DNA of 14,947 bases from Gammaproteobacteria bacterium (GTDB taxonomy: Bacteria; Pseudomonadota; Gammaproteobacteria; DSM-19610), in the NCBI GenBank assembly GCA_030618475.1, contig JAUXDG010000040.1, forward strand, positions 1 through 14,947. Reading direction: 5' to 3'. Shown piece by piece: positions 5,637-13,589 of the stretch (its first letter is position 1; each line of letters starts with the position of its first letter). The position numbers and the translations under genes were made by a program. The notes under the pieces were generated by a model. It saw only the letters and a program-made list of their open reading frames with translations, had not been told where the DNA came from and did no database searches.

Positions 5637-7984
5637 TGGGCAGCTGTCATGACACTCGCAGGCCGGTATCGAGAAACAGGGCGGCTCTGACCATCGCCCT
5701 GGCGGGTAACCCCAACTGCGGCAAGTCCGCCCTGTTCAACGCCTTCACCGGCATTCGCCAGAAGACCGGTAACTGGCCGGGGGTCACCGTCGACCGTAAG
5801 GAAGGCCGCTTTGAACTGGACGGCCGCGAAGTGGCGGCTATCGACCTTCCCGGTATCTACTCACTTGACGCCAGCTCCCTTGATGAAGAGATCACGCGTG
5901 ATTACCTGTTATCACGTGATGCAGATCTGATTATCAACGTCGTGGACGCGGCCAACCTGGAACGCAATCTTTATCTCACCGTGCAATTGCTGGAGATGGG
6001 CGTGCCGGTGGTTCTGGCTCTGAATATGATGGACGTGGCACGCAAGCGTGGCATCCAGATCGACACTGAATTACTGTCACAGCGACTGGGCTGTCCAGTT
6101 ATACCGGTGGTCGCCATCAGCGGTGAAGGGACGACGGAACTGAAGGCCCGCATGCTGGCCGTTGCCGACGGACTGGAACAGGGTGGCTTTGCGCTGGCTT
6201 TGGACGAAGTGGTGGAACAGGCGATTACGGATCTGGAACCCACGCTCGCTGAACTCCCTGCCGCAAACCGGCGCTGGCTCAGCATCAAGCTGATTGAAAA
6301 TATAGACAATGATAAGGAACTGGAAACGCCAGTTCAGAACAAACTCTCCTACTGGCGTCGTCAGATCGCCGACCGCGCAGGCGAGGAGACCGACATCCTG
6401 ATCGCCGACACTCGCTATGGCCACGCCCACGCGCTGGCACAGACTGTGTCACACAGTAAAGGCAACGTGACTCGCACGCTGAGCGACCGTATCGACCGCA
6501 TGGTGCTGGGAAAATGGACCGGTATCCCGCTGTTCCTGGTCATCATGTACCTGATGTTCCTGTTCACCATGAATATCGGTGGCGCCTTTATCGATTTTTT
6601 CGACGGGGCCTCCAATGCCCTGTTTGTCGCCGGCCTGGGTGAACTGCTCAGCGGCCTGGGCGCACCGGACTGGTTACGGGTGTTTCTCGCCGACGGCGTG
6701 GGCGGTGGCGTACAGATCGTCGCGACCTTTATTCCCATCATTGCGGCTCTTTACCTGTTTCTCTCCGTGCTGGAAGACTCGGGTTATATGGCACGCGCAG
6801 CCTTTGTCATGGACCATTTCATGCGTACTATCGGCCTGCCAGGCAAGGCATTCGTGCCGCTGATTGTCGGCTTCGGCTGCAACGTGCCTGCCATCATGGC
6901 GACCCGTACCCTGGAGAACGAACGCGAACGCAAGCTCACCATTCTCATGAATCCCTTCATGTCCTGTGGAGCGCGTCTGCCGGTGTACGCGCTGTTCGCC
7001 GCGGCGTTCTTTCCAAGCTCGGGACAGAACATCGTCTTTGCGCTGTACCTGACCGGTATCGCTGTCGCCATTGTTACCGGGCTGCTGATGAAGAGCACCC
7101 TGTTGCCAGGCAAGAGCAGCGGTTTCATGATGGAACTGCCGCCCTATCACCTGCCGACGCTGAAAGGTATTTCGCTGCGTGCCTGGGACCGGGTACGACT
7201 GTTTGTGAAAGAAGCCGGACAGATCATTATCCTGATGGTACTTGCGCTGAACCTGCTCAACTCTATCGGTACAGACGGCTCCTTTGGTAATGAAGACAGC
7301 GAAAAATCGGTGCTGAGTGCCGCCAGTCGTATCATGACACCGGCTTTCGCACCCATGGGCATCCAGGAAAACAACTGGCCTGCGGTGGTCGGGGTATTCT
7401 CCGGCATCCTCGCCAAGGAAGTCGTCGTCGGCACTCTGAACAATCTGTACTCCAGCCTGGCCACTGATGCTGCTGCCGGTGAAGAAGCCGACTTCGACCT
7501 TTGGCAACAGTTGAAGATGGCTGCTGCCAGCGTACCCGAAAATCTGTCCGCGGTGAGCGAATCTCTGCTCGATCCGATCGGTCTGAACATCGGTGATGTC
7601 AGCGACATCAGTACCGCGGCAGAAGAGCAGGACATCAACCAGGGTGTCTTCGGTGCCATGAACAGCCGTTTTGACGGCCAGGCTGGCGCCTTTGCCTACC
7701 TGTTGTTCGTGCTGCTGTATTTTCCCTGCGTAGCCACCATTGGCGCCATCAAGCGTGAAGCAGGCCGGCCCTGGGCAATATTCGTGGCAGCCTGGACGAC
7801 CACCGTCGCCTACATCACTGCGGTCAGTTTCTACCAGGTCGCGACATACAGTGATCACCCCACAGCTTCCATTGCCTGGCTAGTGGGACTCTGGGGGAGC
7901 TTCACGCTGCTAATATACCTGTTGCGGCGCTGGGGACAGCGCGAGCAGGGACGGGCGACGCAACCAGCCAGGGCCCAGGCATGA
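5633..7984 (+). CDS. feoB: Ferrous iron permease FeoB
   Basis: FeoB is the inner-membrane Fe(II) transporter with an N-terminal G-protein domain. The 783-residue product shows all GTPase motifs: G1 GNPNCGKS (25-32), G2 Thr near 52 in PGVTVDRKEG, G3 DLPG (71-74), G4 NMMD (131-134) and a G5-like ISGEGTTEL. A helical GDI-like region follows to about 285, then the membrane part beginning IPLFLVIMYLMFLF. It carries both conserved Cys-containing gate motifs, VGFGCNVPAIMATRTLE and NPFMSCGARLPVYALF. The length is close to the E. coli protein (773 residues). The start ATG overlaps the feoA stop and the stop overlaps the feoC start, both as ATGA. Expression is presumably under the upstream Fur box. No missing residue or frameshift is seen. 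Confidence 0.98.
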   Translation: MMGSCHDTRRPVSRNRAALTIALAGNPNCGKSALFNAFTGIRQKTGNWPGVTVDRKEGRFELDGREVAAIDLPGIYSLDASSLDEEITRDYLLSRDADLIINVVDAANLERNLYLTVQLLEMGVPVVLALNMMDVARKRGIQIDTELLSQRLGCPVIPVVAISGEGTTELKARMLAVADGLEQGGFALALDEVVEQAITDLEPTLAELPAANRRWLSIKLIENIDNDKELETPVQNKLSYWRRQIADRAGEETDILIADTRYGHAHALAQTVSHSKGNVTRTLSDRIDRMVLGKWTGIPLFLVIMYLMFLFTMNIGGAFIDFFDGASNALFVAGLGELLSGLGAPDWLRVFLADGVGGGVQIVATFIPIIAALYLFLSVLEDSGYMARAAFVMDHFMRTIGLPGKAFVPLIVGFGCNVPAIMATRTLENERERKLTILMNPFMSCGARLPVYALFAAAFFPSSGQNIVFALYLTGIAVAIVTGLLMKSTLLPGKSSGFMMELPPYHLPTLKGISLRAWDRVRLFVKEAGQIIILMVLALNLLNSIGTDGSFGNEDSEKSVLSAASRIMTPAFAPMGIQENNWPAVVGVFSGILAKEVVVGTLNNLYSSLATDAAAGEEADFDLWQQLKMAAASVPENLSAVSESLLDPIGLNIGDVSDISTAAEEQDINQGVFGAMNSRFDGQAGAFAYLLFVLLYFPCVATIGAIKREAGRPWAIFVAAWTTTVAYITAVSFYQVATYSDHPTASIAWLVGLWGSFTLLIYLLRRWGQREQGRATQPARAQA

Positions 7985-8247
7985 TACTGTCCGATATCCG
8001 GCGTTACCTGCAACAACGTGGCCAGGCCACTCTGGCCGATATCGCACTGCACTTCGATACAGATCCCGACGCCGTGCGCGGGATACTGGAGGTGTGGATA
8101 CGCAAGGACAAGGTTTACAGAAAAATGGCTACCGCATCATGTGGTGGCAGCTGTACTCAGTGTGATCCGGCGGCGACAGAAATCTATGTCTGGACAGAGT
8201 CAACGACAAACAGCCGGCCGGTGCTGCCCGCCGGCTGTGAGCAGTAG
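7981..8247 (+). CDS. feoC: FeoC-like winged-helix protein
   Basis: FeoC is a small accessory protein of gammaproteobacterial FeoB, thought to bind an Fe-S cluster and protect or regulate FeoB. This 88-residue protein has the winged-helix part MILSDIRRYLQQRGQATLAD through about residue 50, with the family's VYRK before the wing. A Cys cluster C54-x3-C58-x2-C61 follows. E. coli FeoC has a fourth Cys a short way downstream; here the only other Cys is C86, three residues from the end. The tail after residue 65 (EIYVWTESTTNSRPVLPAGCEQ split over the wing and end) is a little longer than in E. coli. ATGA overlap with feoB makes it the last gene of the operon. Confidence 0.9.
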   Translation: MILSDIRRYLQQRGQATLADIALHFDTDPDAVRGILEVWIRKDKVYRKMATASCGGSCTQCDPAATEIYVWTESTTNSRPVLPAGCEQ

Positions 8248-8292
8248 GTTCAGAGCTTCCCTGGATTGATCTTTTTCGTGCTGGATCTATCT

Positions 8293-8310
8293 GCTGCTGG
8301 TAAAAGCAGC
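8293..8310 (+). terminator. Weak hairpin between convergent feoC and recQ
   Basis: GCTGCT (8293-8298) pairs with AGCAGC (8305-8310) around a six-base loop. On the plus strand a TTTT run starts eight bases later (8318-8321), too far for a standard intrinsic terminator. On the minus strand no T-run follows. It is the only stem in the 63-base gap and may weakly end feo transcription. Confidence 0.22.
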
Positions 8311-10134
8311 TCAATCCGTTTTCGATAAAGCGGACGATGGGTGATCCCTGATCACATCAATAAAAATCCTGCCAAAGCGCGTCAGCTTCTGTTCGCCGAC
8401 ACCGCTGATCGTGCTCAGGGTATCCTCGTTCATGGGCCGTTGAGTCGCCATTTCCCGCAAGGTGCTGTCGTGAAAAATGGCATAGGGAGGTACACCCTGC
8501 TCCCGGGCCAGTTGCAGGCGTCGGGTACGTAGTGCTTCGAACAGCGGCTGATCGCAGGCACGCAGTTCAGCGACTGTTTTTACTTTTTTCTGTTTGGTTT
8601 TTTTGACTGCCCTGGCTTGATGGCGCAGCTGTAGTTCTATTTCCCCACGCAATAAAGGGCGGGCCTTTTCTGTCAAGAGGAGGGCACCGTGACCTTGCGG
8701 GTCGATATCGAGATAGGCCTGAGCAATCAACTGGCGCATGATGTTGCGCCATTCCGGCGCGCCGTGTTCTTTACCGATAGCAAAGGTACTGAGCCGGTCG
8801 TGGCGGTTATTCCGAATACGCGGATCATCCTTGCCGGTCAATACATCGATAACATAATTGACACCGAAGCGCTGGCCGGTGCGATAGACGCAGGAAAGCG
8901 CCTTTTGCGCAGCCTCAGTCCCATTCCAGGTTACCGGCGGTTGAAGACAGGTATCACAATTTCCGCAAGCGGTGGCCGGTGTTTCGCCGAAATAGCTCAG
9001 CAGCGCCTGGCGGCGGCAACTGGTCAGCTCGCAGAGCCCCAGCATGGTTTCCAGCTTGTGGTGTGCGACTCGTTTAAACTGCTCTTCGGCATCCGATGCA
9101 CTCATCATCTGCCGCAGCATAATCACATCCTGCAGACTATAGGCCATCCAGGCATTGGCAGGCTGACCGTCCCGGCCAGCACGACCGGTTTCCTGATAAT
9201 ATGCCTCGATGCTTTTCGGCAAATTGAGATGGGCAACAAAGCGGACATCCGGTTTATCGATACCCATGCCGAAAGCGATGGTGGCGACAATGATCACCCC
9301 GTCTTCTCGCAGGAAGCGCGCCTGGTGTTCACGACGCAAGCGCTCCGGCATACCGGCATGATATGGCAAGGCCTGCCTGCCTTTACCGCTGAGCCAGGCC
9401 GCCACCTGTTCTACTTTTTTGCGGGAAAGACAATAGACAATCCCCGCATCGTGTGGATGTTCGTGTTCGATGAAACGCCACAAACGCTCGCGCGGATTTT
9501 GCCCTTCACTGATGGCATAGCGGATATTGGGGCGATCGAAACTGTTAACGAAAACCGCTGCCTGTTGCAGCTTGAGCTGCTCGATAATCTCGGCGCGGGT
9601 GCGCTGATCGGCGGTAGCGGTCAAGGCAATGCGCGGCACCCCGGGAAACCGCTCCTGAAGAACGGAAAGCTGCTGGTATTCCTTGCGGAAGTCGTGCCCC
9701 CATTGCGACACGCAGTGCGCTTCATCGACGGCGAACAGCGCCGGCCGGGTACGCGCCAGCAGATCCAGCATGCGTCGCGTCAACAGGCGCTCGGGCGCTA
9801 TGTATAGAAGATCCAACTCACCGTCAAGCAAGGCCTGCTCTGTAGCTCGCTGGGTTCTGCTGTCTTGCGTGGAATTAAGAAATGCGGCCTGCAATCCCAG
9901 TTGCCTCAGCGCATCCACCTGATCCTGCATCAAGGCAATCAGGGGTGAAATAACGATCCCCACACCGGCGCGCACAAGCGCCGGAATCTGATAACAGAGC
10001 GACTTGCCGCCACCGGTGGGCATCAGCACCATGGCATCCCGGCCATCGAGCAAGGCCTGGATAATGTCCGCTTGATGATGACGGAAATCGTGATAGCCAA
10101 AGGTGTTTTTCAGTATTTGACGTGCGTTTTCCAT
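8311..10134 (-). CDS. recQ: ATP-dependent DNA helicase RecQ
   Basis: RecQ is a 3'-to-5' helicase of the RecF recombination pathway and of replication-fork repair. The 607-residue product is almost the length of E. coli RecQ (609). It has motif 0 (FGYHDFRHHQADII), Walker A TGGGKS (40-45), DEAH (137-140) followed by the aromatic-rich loop CVSQWGHDFR, TATA (motif III), and motifs V/VI in FGMGIDKPDVRFVAH and QETGRAGRDG. The zinc site of the RQC domain is complete (C373, C390, C393, C396), then a winged helix. The HRDC domain occupies about 525-600. The ATG at 10134 has only a GGCGGA-like site upstream. The gene stands alone, converging with feoC and divergent from nothing. Confidence 0.98.
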   Translation of the reverse strand: MENARQILKNTFGYHDFRHHQADIIQALLDGRDAMVLMPTGGGKSLCYQIPALVRAGVGIVISPLIALMQDQVDALRQLGLQAAFLNSTQDSRTQRATEQALLDGELDLLYIAPERLLTRRMLDLLARTRPALFAVDEAHCVSQWGHDFRKEYQQLSVLQERFPGVPRIALTATADQRTRAEIIEQLKLQQAAVFVNSFDRPNIRYAISEGQNPRERLWRFIEHEHPHDAGIVYCLSRKKVEQVAAWLSGKGRQALPYHAGMPERLRREHQARFLREDGVIIVATIAFGMGIDKPDVRFVAHLNLPKSIEAYYQETGRAGRDGQPANAWMAYSLQDVIMLRQMMSASDAEEQFKRVAHHKLETMLGLCELTSCRRQALLSYFGETPATACGNCDTCLQPPVTWNGTEAAQKALSCVYRTGQRFGVNYVIDVLTGKDDPRIRNNRHDRLSTFAIGKEHGAPEWRNIMRQLIAQAYLDIDPQGHGALLLTEKARPLLRGEIELQLRHQARAVKKTKQKKVKTVAELRACDQPLFEALRTRRLQLAREQGVPPYAIFHDSTLREMATQRPMNEDTLSTISGVGEQKLTRFGRIFIDVIRDHPSSALSKTD

Positions 10135-10400
10135 AATCCGCCAGTTAAATCCGCTGCCCTGATTTCATTCTCTCCAATCCGTATTTCTCACCACCAGGGG
10201 CAGGAAGGTCTCAAAGGTTTTCAAAAATAGCGGATTCCCGTTTGTGTGCACCGTACCGTCCGTTAACAGCGTGGACCTGAAAAGCCTTCCACGGACATTG
10301 GCTAACATGTTGTTCCTTTGTGGCCTTCGTGTCCTTGGTGGTTAAGGATCGTAAAAATCCAGGCTACACCACTCCGGCCTGAACAACCATGAATAAGCGG
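10135..10400. other. Intergenic region between recQ and the glycine-zipper lipoprotein gene
   Basis: This 266-base stretch has no credible open frame. It should hold the recQ promoter, but I see no convincing -35/-10 pair. It contains a short hairpin (CGTGGA 10270-10275 with TCCACG 10288-10293) and the triple nonamer repeat at 10315-10341. I see no T-rich terminator for the lipoprotein gene that ends at 10401. Confidence 0.6.
10315..10341. repeat. Three tandem nonamers (CCTTNGTGK type)
   Basis: CCTTTGTGG, CCTTCGTGT and CCTTGGTGG follow each other without spacers, then TTAAGGATC. On the minus strand this reads TTAACCACCAAGG, ACACGAAGG, CCACAAAGG. I recall similar CACGAAGG-type nonamer runs as common intergenic sequences in many environmental proteobacterial genomes, but cannot check. 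It is not in a coding frame. Confidence 0.7.
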
Positions 10401-10859
10401 CTACTGCCAGCCGATCACTTCGTATCCACGGTCACGCAGACATTTTTGCACAAAGTTCTTGTACACGGGCGACGTTTCACTGGAATTCATGGTGCCCCGC
10501 ACCGTGCCTGCAGCGGCCCCCGCCGCCGCACCGGCCAGGGCCCGCTCACCGGCGCCATTTCCCCGCACCAGACCCCAGGCGCCGGCAGCTGCCCCGCCGA
10601 CGGCGGCACCACCTGCCGCCTGTCTGGCCACCTTGCCATCCTTGCTCTCCGCCACACCGGAGCCGCTGGCCAGCTGCCGGCACTCGGCGATATCCCTGTC
10701 GGCTGCCACCTGGCCGACCTGTTTCAAATGATTATTGGGATAGAGAACCGGATTCGGTGTACCCGCGCAAGCAGTAAACAACACACAGGCGGCAAGCATG
10801 CACAGGCTGCCACGCGTGAATCCATTGCCCCGCGTAGAACAGCTGCTTATCTCATTCAT
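10401..10859 (-). CDS. Glycine-zipper lipoprotein of unknown function
   Basis: From ATG 10859 the product has 152 residues; a G-run (GGGGGG) lies four bases upstream as a ribosome binding site. A positively charged N-region and hydrophobic stretch end in VLFTAC-AG, an acceptable lipobox with Cys31 as lipid anchor. Residues about 77-118 are a glycine/alanine zipper (AAGGAAVGGAAAG, then AGAAAGAAAGTVRG), which forms membrane-inserting helical hairpins. Two further Cys, in IAECRQLA and QKCLRDRGYEVIGW, may form a disulfide in the periplasm. The closing RGYEVIGWQ is a pattern I associate with a widespread group of small proteobacterial lipoproteins without known function. A longer frame from TTG 10871 is less likely. 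It is divergent from the DUF5329 gene. Confidence 0.82.
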   Translation of the reverse strand: MNEISSCSTRGNGFTRGSLCMLAACVLFTACAGTPNPVLYPNNHLKQVGQVAADRDIAECRQLASGSGVAESKDGKVARQAAGGAAVGGAAAGAWGLVRGNGAGERALAGAAAGAAAGTVRGTMNSSETSPVYKNFVQKCLRDRGYEVIGWQ

Positions 10860-10909
10860 AGCACCCCCCAAGTGTCTGGTACGGCACGATAATCACAAAA
10901 AACGACCCT

Positions 10910-10944
10910 CCCGGTTGTTGCGGACAACAAGCTGGCGCACCGGG
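10910..10944. promoter_or_regulatory. Nested inverted repeat in the divergent lipoprotein/DUF5329 promoter region
   Basis: The outer arms CCCGGT (10910-10915) and ACCGGG (10939-10944) enclose an inner perfect dyad TTGTTG (10915-10920) and CAACAA (10925-10930) with loop CGGA. The arms share base 10915. It sits six bases before a TATAAT, so it would overlap the -35 area of the plus-strand promoter. It may be an operator or a cruciform; no T-run makes it a terminator. Confidence 0.4.
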
Positions 10945-10950
10945 ACTAAG

Positions 10951-10956
10951 TATAAT
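10951..10956 (+). promoter_or_regulatory. Candidate -10 hexamer for the DUF5329 gene
   Basis: A perfect TATAAT at 10951-10956 lies 74 bases before the DUF5329 start codon. At 17 bases upstream the -35 position reads CAAGCT, a weak match that falls inside the nested inverted repeat, which suggests regulation. Motif evidence only. Confidence 0.4.
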
Positions 10957-11029
10957 GGTAGAATTATGGCATATTTGCAGCGGCAATCAGTGGTTCTTTT
11001 CCCCTGTTAACGACCCGGAGACAATACTG

Positions 11030-11431
11030 ATGAAACCTGAATTTAGATGCATGGCACTGCCGACCGCGATGACCCTGGCTGTATTGTTTCTGCTGACTCC
11101 CTGCCTGCTCATGGGTGAACAGATTGACGCTGTCGACAAAACAGTGCCGTACCTGATCAATCATGTATCCGGGTCGGGTCTGACATTTATTCGTAACGCC
11201 GACAGATATACATCAGTTGAAGCGGCCGAACACATGGGTAACAAATACCGGCATTTCAGGGAGGATATCAAAACAGCCGAGGACTTTATCGAGCGCTGTG
11301 CAAGCAGGAGCCTGCTGAGTGGAAAACCCTACCTCGTCATCAATGAACAGGGTGAACAAGTCAGGACCAGCGAATGGCTCGAGGCTGCGCTGGCAGATTA
11401 CCGGGCCCGGAACACAGGCACTTCACAGTAA
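11030..11431 (+). CDS. DUF5329-family secreted protein (YfeK-like)
   Basis: The best start is ATG 11030 (133 residues), with GGAG nine bases upstream; 25 further in-frame codons upstream look non-coding and cross the predicted promoter leader. A signal peptide runs to about residue 29 (TLAVLFLLTPCLLMG, cut before EQ). The mature part has the run LTFIRNADRYTSVEAAEHM, then KTAEDFIERCASRSLLSGKPY. This pattern (FIRNG..Y...EAA.H...K, then AEDFI...ASRS..SGKPY) I recognise from DUF5329, the family of E. coli YfeK. It is probably periplasmic; function is unknown. The next gene begins 51 bases downstream on the same strand, so the two may be co-transcribed. Confidence 0.82.
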   Translation: MKPEFRCMALPTAMTLAVLFLLTPCLLMGEQIDAVDKTVPYLINHVSGSGLTFIRNADRYTSVEAAEHMGNKYRHFREDIKTAEDFIERCASRSLLSGKPYLVINEQGEQVRTSEWLEAALADYRARNTGTSQ

Positions 11432-11482
11432 CCGGCTGCCAGACGTTACTGATTCGAAAACCCTGGAACCGCGAGATACCCT

Positions 11483-12454
11483 ATGATGGAAGGTATGCTC
11501 ACAAAGACAGCTTTATTGTATTCAGGCGGAGCGCTCCTGCTGAGCCTGTTGCTGCAATCCTGCGCGACAAGCAACCTTCATTCAACACCTGCTATACAGT
11601 CGTATCAGAACCCGAATTCAGATGTTTTCGGCTCTGATGAAAGCAGTGATCCGGCGCTCAGGGTCATGACGCTCAACCTCGCGCACGGTCGCGGGGAGAG
11701 TTTTCACCAGTTATTGCAGCGATCCGATACCACCCTGGCTAACCTGGGGGCAATCGCAACCTTGTTCAAGACCACCGATGCCGATGTGGTCGCCCTGCAG
11801 GAAGCCGATGGTCCGTCGTTCTGGAGTGGCAATTTCGACCACGTTGAGTACCTTGCCAGGCAGGCGTCCTTCGGGCGCTCGGTACGCGGTGCCCACGTCG
11901 ATGGCATCGGCCTGTCTTATGGGACTGCCCTGCTGGCAAACCTGGAACTCCAGGATGCCCAGGCGATTACCTTTGAACCCAGCCTGTCACCGGTCCCGAA
12001 AGGTTTCGTGGTATCGACTATCCGCTGGCCCGGCATGCCCTGTGTTGACATTGACGTCGTATCGATCCACCTGGACTTTGCCAGTGAATCGATACGCAGA
12101 AAACAGGCTGGCGAGTTGATCGAAACATTGCGGGCAAGAAACCGGCCGGTGATCGTCATGGGTGACATGAACAGCGAGTGGCAATTGCATGAAGACTCAA
12201 CCGTGCAATACCTCATCCAGGAACTCACGCTGTCTGCGTACAGCCCGGAACGAACTGACCTGGACACTTTTCCTGCTTTTGGTGAACGTCTCGACTGGAT
12301 ACTGGTTTCACCCGAACTCAAGTTCCGCTCATACCGTGTCCTTCCCGATGCCGTCTCGGATCATCGTGGCGTAGTCGCTGAATTGGTCCTGGATAATGCA
12401 ACCCGTGCAAGCGCTGTACAGGAGTCTTGTTCCCTGGTTCAGTCTATTCCTTGA
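11483..12454 (+). CDS. Endonuclease/exonuclease/phosphatase-fold lipoprotein
   Basis: This 323-residue protein belongs to the EEP superfamily of metal-dependent phosphodiesterases and nucleases. The catalytic pattern is complete: N65 in MTLNLAHG, E107 in VALQEADG, H196 in VSIHLDF, D228/N230 in VMGDMNSEW, D271 in RLDWILVS and D293-H294 in the terminal SDHRGV. The N-terminus is a lipoprotein signal peptide (ALLLSLLLQSC, lipid anchor Cys27), so the enzyme should work outside the cytoplasm. Substrates could be nucleic acid, a phospholipid head group or another phosphodiester; the sequence does not decide. ATG 11483 is followed by another ATG and then an in-frame ATG at 11495. The last 11 bases overlap the convergent gene. 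The fold is nearly certain, the substrate unknown. Confidence 0.9.
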   Translation: MMEGMLTKTALLYSGGALLLSLLLQSCATSNLHSTPAIQSYQNPNSDVFGSDESSDPALRVMTLNLAHGRGESFHQLLQRSDTTLANLGAIATLFKTTDADVVALQEADGPSFWSGNFDHVEYLARQASFGRSVRGAHVDGIGLSYGTALLANLELQDAQAITFEPSLSPVPKGFVVSTIRWPGMPCVDIDVVSIHLDFASESIRRKQAGELIETLRARNRPVIVMGDMNSEWQLHEDSTVQYLIQELTLSAYSPERTDLDTFPAFGERLDWILVSPELKFRSYRVLPDAVSDHRGVVAELVLDNATRASAVQESCSLVQSIP

Positions 12455-13151
12455 GCTTGATCTTGATGCGGCCGTCTTCGACCTGTATGTTTTCAACACC
12501 GTCAGAGAAGGACTTCCAGAAACCTTCATCGGCACCGAACTCACCGACCAGGTCGATATTCTTCAAACCACCGAGCCAGGCATTGGGCACCGGCACGCCC
12601 ATGACACTGACACCCTTCAGGACAATGACGGGCTTGCCACTTGCGTAGGCCATTTCCACACCGGCATTAAAACGCAGGGTCTTGCCACCGAGTACCGGAA
12701 AATCCTCCTCCAGTGGCACCAGAAGTTTTGCACTGACAAGGTCATCCGACAAGTCGATGGCGAGTTTTTTCGCCAGATCCGTATTCTTCGCCAGCAAAGC
12801 GTTGAGTTCCCGCTCATTGAAACTGACCTCGCGCCGGGCACCTTCCTCACTGTAGCGCTCGGGTTTCAGAAAACCCCGCTGGTCAATTTCAGGGGGCTGA
12901 TCCGTAACCCGTCCCGGCTGCTTGACATCGACGTCATAACCCAGCGCCCTGAGCTTTCCTTCCAGAACCTGCTCTTCCTTGACGTTCAGCTCGACGGGCT
13001 TGAACTCCCTGGCAAACACGTAGGCTTTCAGAAACCAGTAGGTGCCGCCAATGCTAATAACGACTGTCAGCAGAATAATCAACAGAACCTGGGGCCAGCG
13101 CAGACCTCGATTCACAGGGGCATTATCAAGGTTGTTGGTTTCGGAAGTCAT
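12444..13151 (-). CDS. Single-pass membrane protein of unknown function
   Basis: The 235-residue product has a short cytoplasmic N-terminus, one transmembrane helix (about 20-42, VLLIILLTVVISIGGTYWFL) and a soluble domain that should face the periplasm. The run VSFNERELNALLAKN, then alternating strands such as LRFNAGVEMAYASGKPVIVL and GRIKIKLKE at the end, resembles extracytoplasmic beta-rich domains of the DUF2140/YpmS sort. That is an impression, not an identification. A GAG eight bases before the ATG is a weak ribosome binding site. It follows the DUF6524-like gene after 15 bases and is probably co-transcribed. Its 3' end overlaps the EEP gene tail to tail, so no terminator separates them. 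Confidence 0.8.
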   Translation of the reverse strand: MTSETNNLDNAPVNRGLRWPQVLLIILLTVVISIGGTYWFLKAYVFAREFKPVELNVKEEQVLEGKLRALGYDVDVKQPGRVTDQPPEIDQRGFLKPERYSEEGARREVSFNERELNALLAKNTDLAKKLAIDLSDDLVSAKLLVPLEEDFPVLGGKTLRFNAGVEMAYASGKPVIVLKGVSVMGVPVPNAWLGGLKNIDLVGEFGADEGFWKSFSDGVENIQVEDGRIKIKLKE

Positions 13152-13166
13152 ACTAACACTCTGCTA

Positions 13167-13589
13167 TCAGTTGTCGTCCACATCGTCCACATCCAGCTGA
13201 CCCGACATACGTCTGCGAATATGTGACCACGACATCCCCGTTGCCATAATCGCTGACAGCATGGTAAGAACCACGTAGGTCAGCACAGTGGTATTCTCCA
13301 CTGACAGCACGTTGTAATCGATCAAAACCCAGGTCAGGGCTGCGAAAAATGCGATGGCCAGGAAGGTGCCTATCTCACCCAGTGAACGCACGGTAGAGCG
13401 TATATAGATGACCCAGCCGATCAGCAGCACAACACCCGCAAACACGAGCACTGGATCAAGCGTGTCCAGTGAGTCCATGAGCCAGTGATACCAGGAATAG
13501 CCCGAGGGATTGTAGGTACAGAATACCAGCACCAGCGCCATCACGAATCGAATCAGAAAGCTGGAGAAACTGAAACGTTTTAGCGCCAT
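13167..13589 (-). CDS. DUF6524-like integral membrane protein
   Basis: The 140-residue product has four hydrophobic segments (about 10-25, 46-64, 75-92, 101-118), with the conserved-looking start MALKRFSFSSFLIRF and the motif TYNPSGYSWYHWL after the first helix. I associate this start and motif with DUF6524, a small inner-membrane family of unknown function in marine proteobacteria; the link is from memory. The C-terminus is basic (HIRRRM) then strongly acidic (DVDDVDDN). GAGG lies ten bases before the ATG. The downstream one-pass membrane protein gene starts 15 bases after the stop, so the two probably form a pair at the inner membrane. Confidence 0.82.
   Translation of the reverse strand: MALKRFSFSSFLIRFVMALVLVFCTYNPSGYSWYHWLMDSLDTLDPVLVFAGVVLLIGWVIYIRSTVRSLGEIGTFLAIAFFAALTWVLIDYNVLSVENTTVLTYVVLTMLSAIMATGMSWSHIRRRMSGQLDVDDVDDN

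Noticed and set aside
6674..7858. Long minus-strand open frame of 394 codons opposite feoB
   Set aside because: It is antisense to a certain gene, has no recognisable domain and shows the low-complexity composition of a shadow frame.
8689..9807. Plus-strand open frame of 372 codons opposite recQ
   Set aside because: RecQ on the minus strand has all helicase motifs across this stretch; the plus frame has no motif.
12396..13226. Plus-strand open frame of 276 codons
   Set aside because: It is antisense to the one-pass membrane protein, which has a clear transmembrane helix, proper start and operon spacing.
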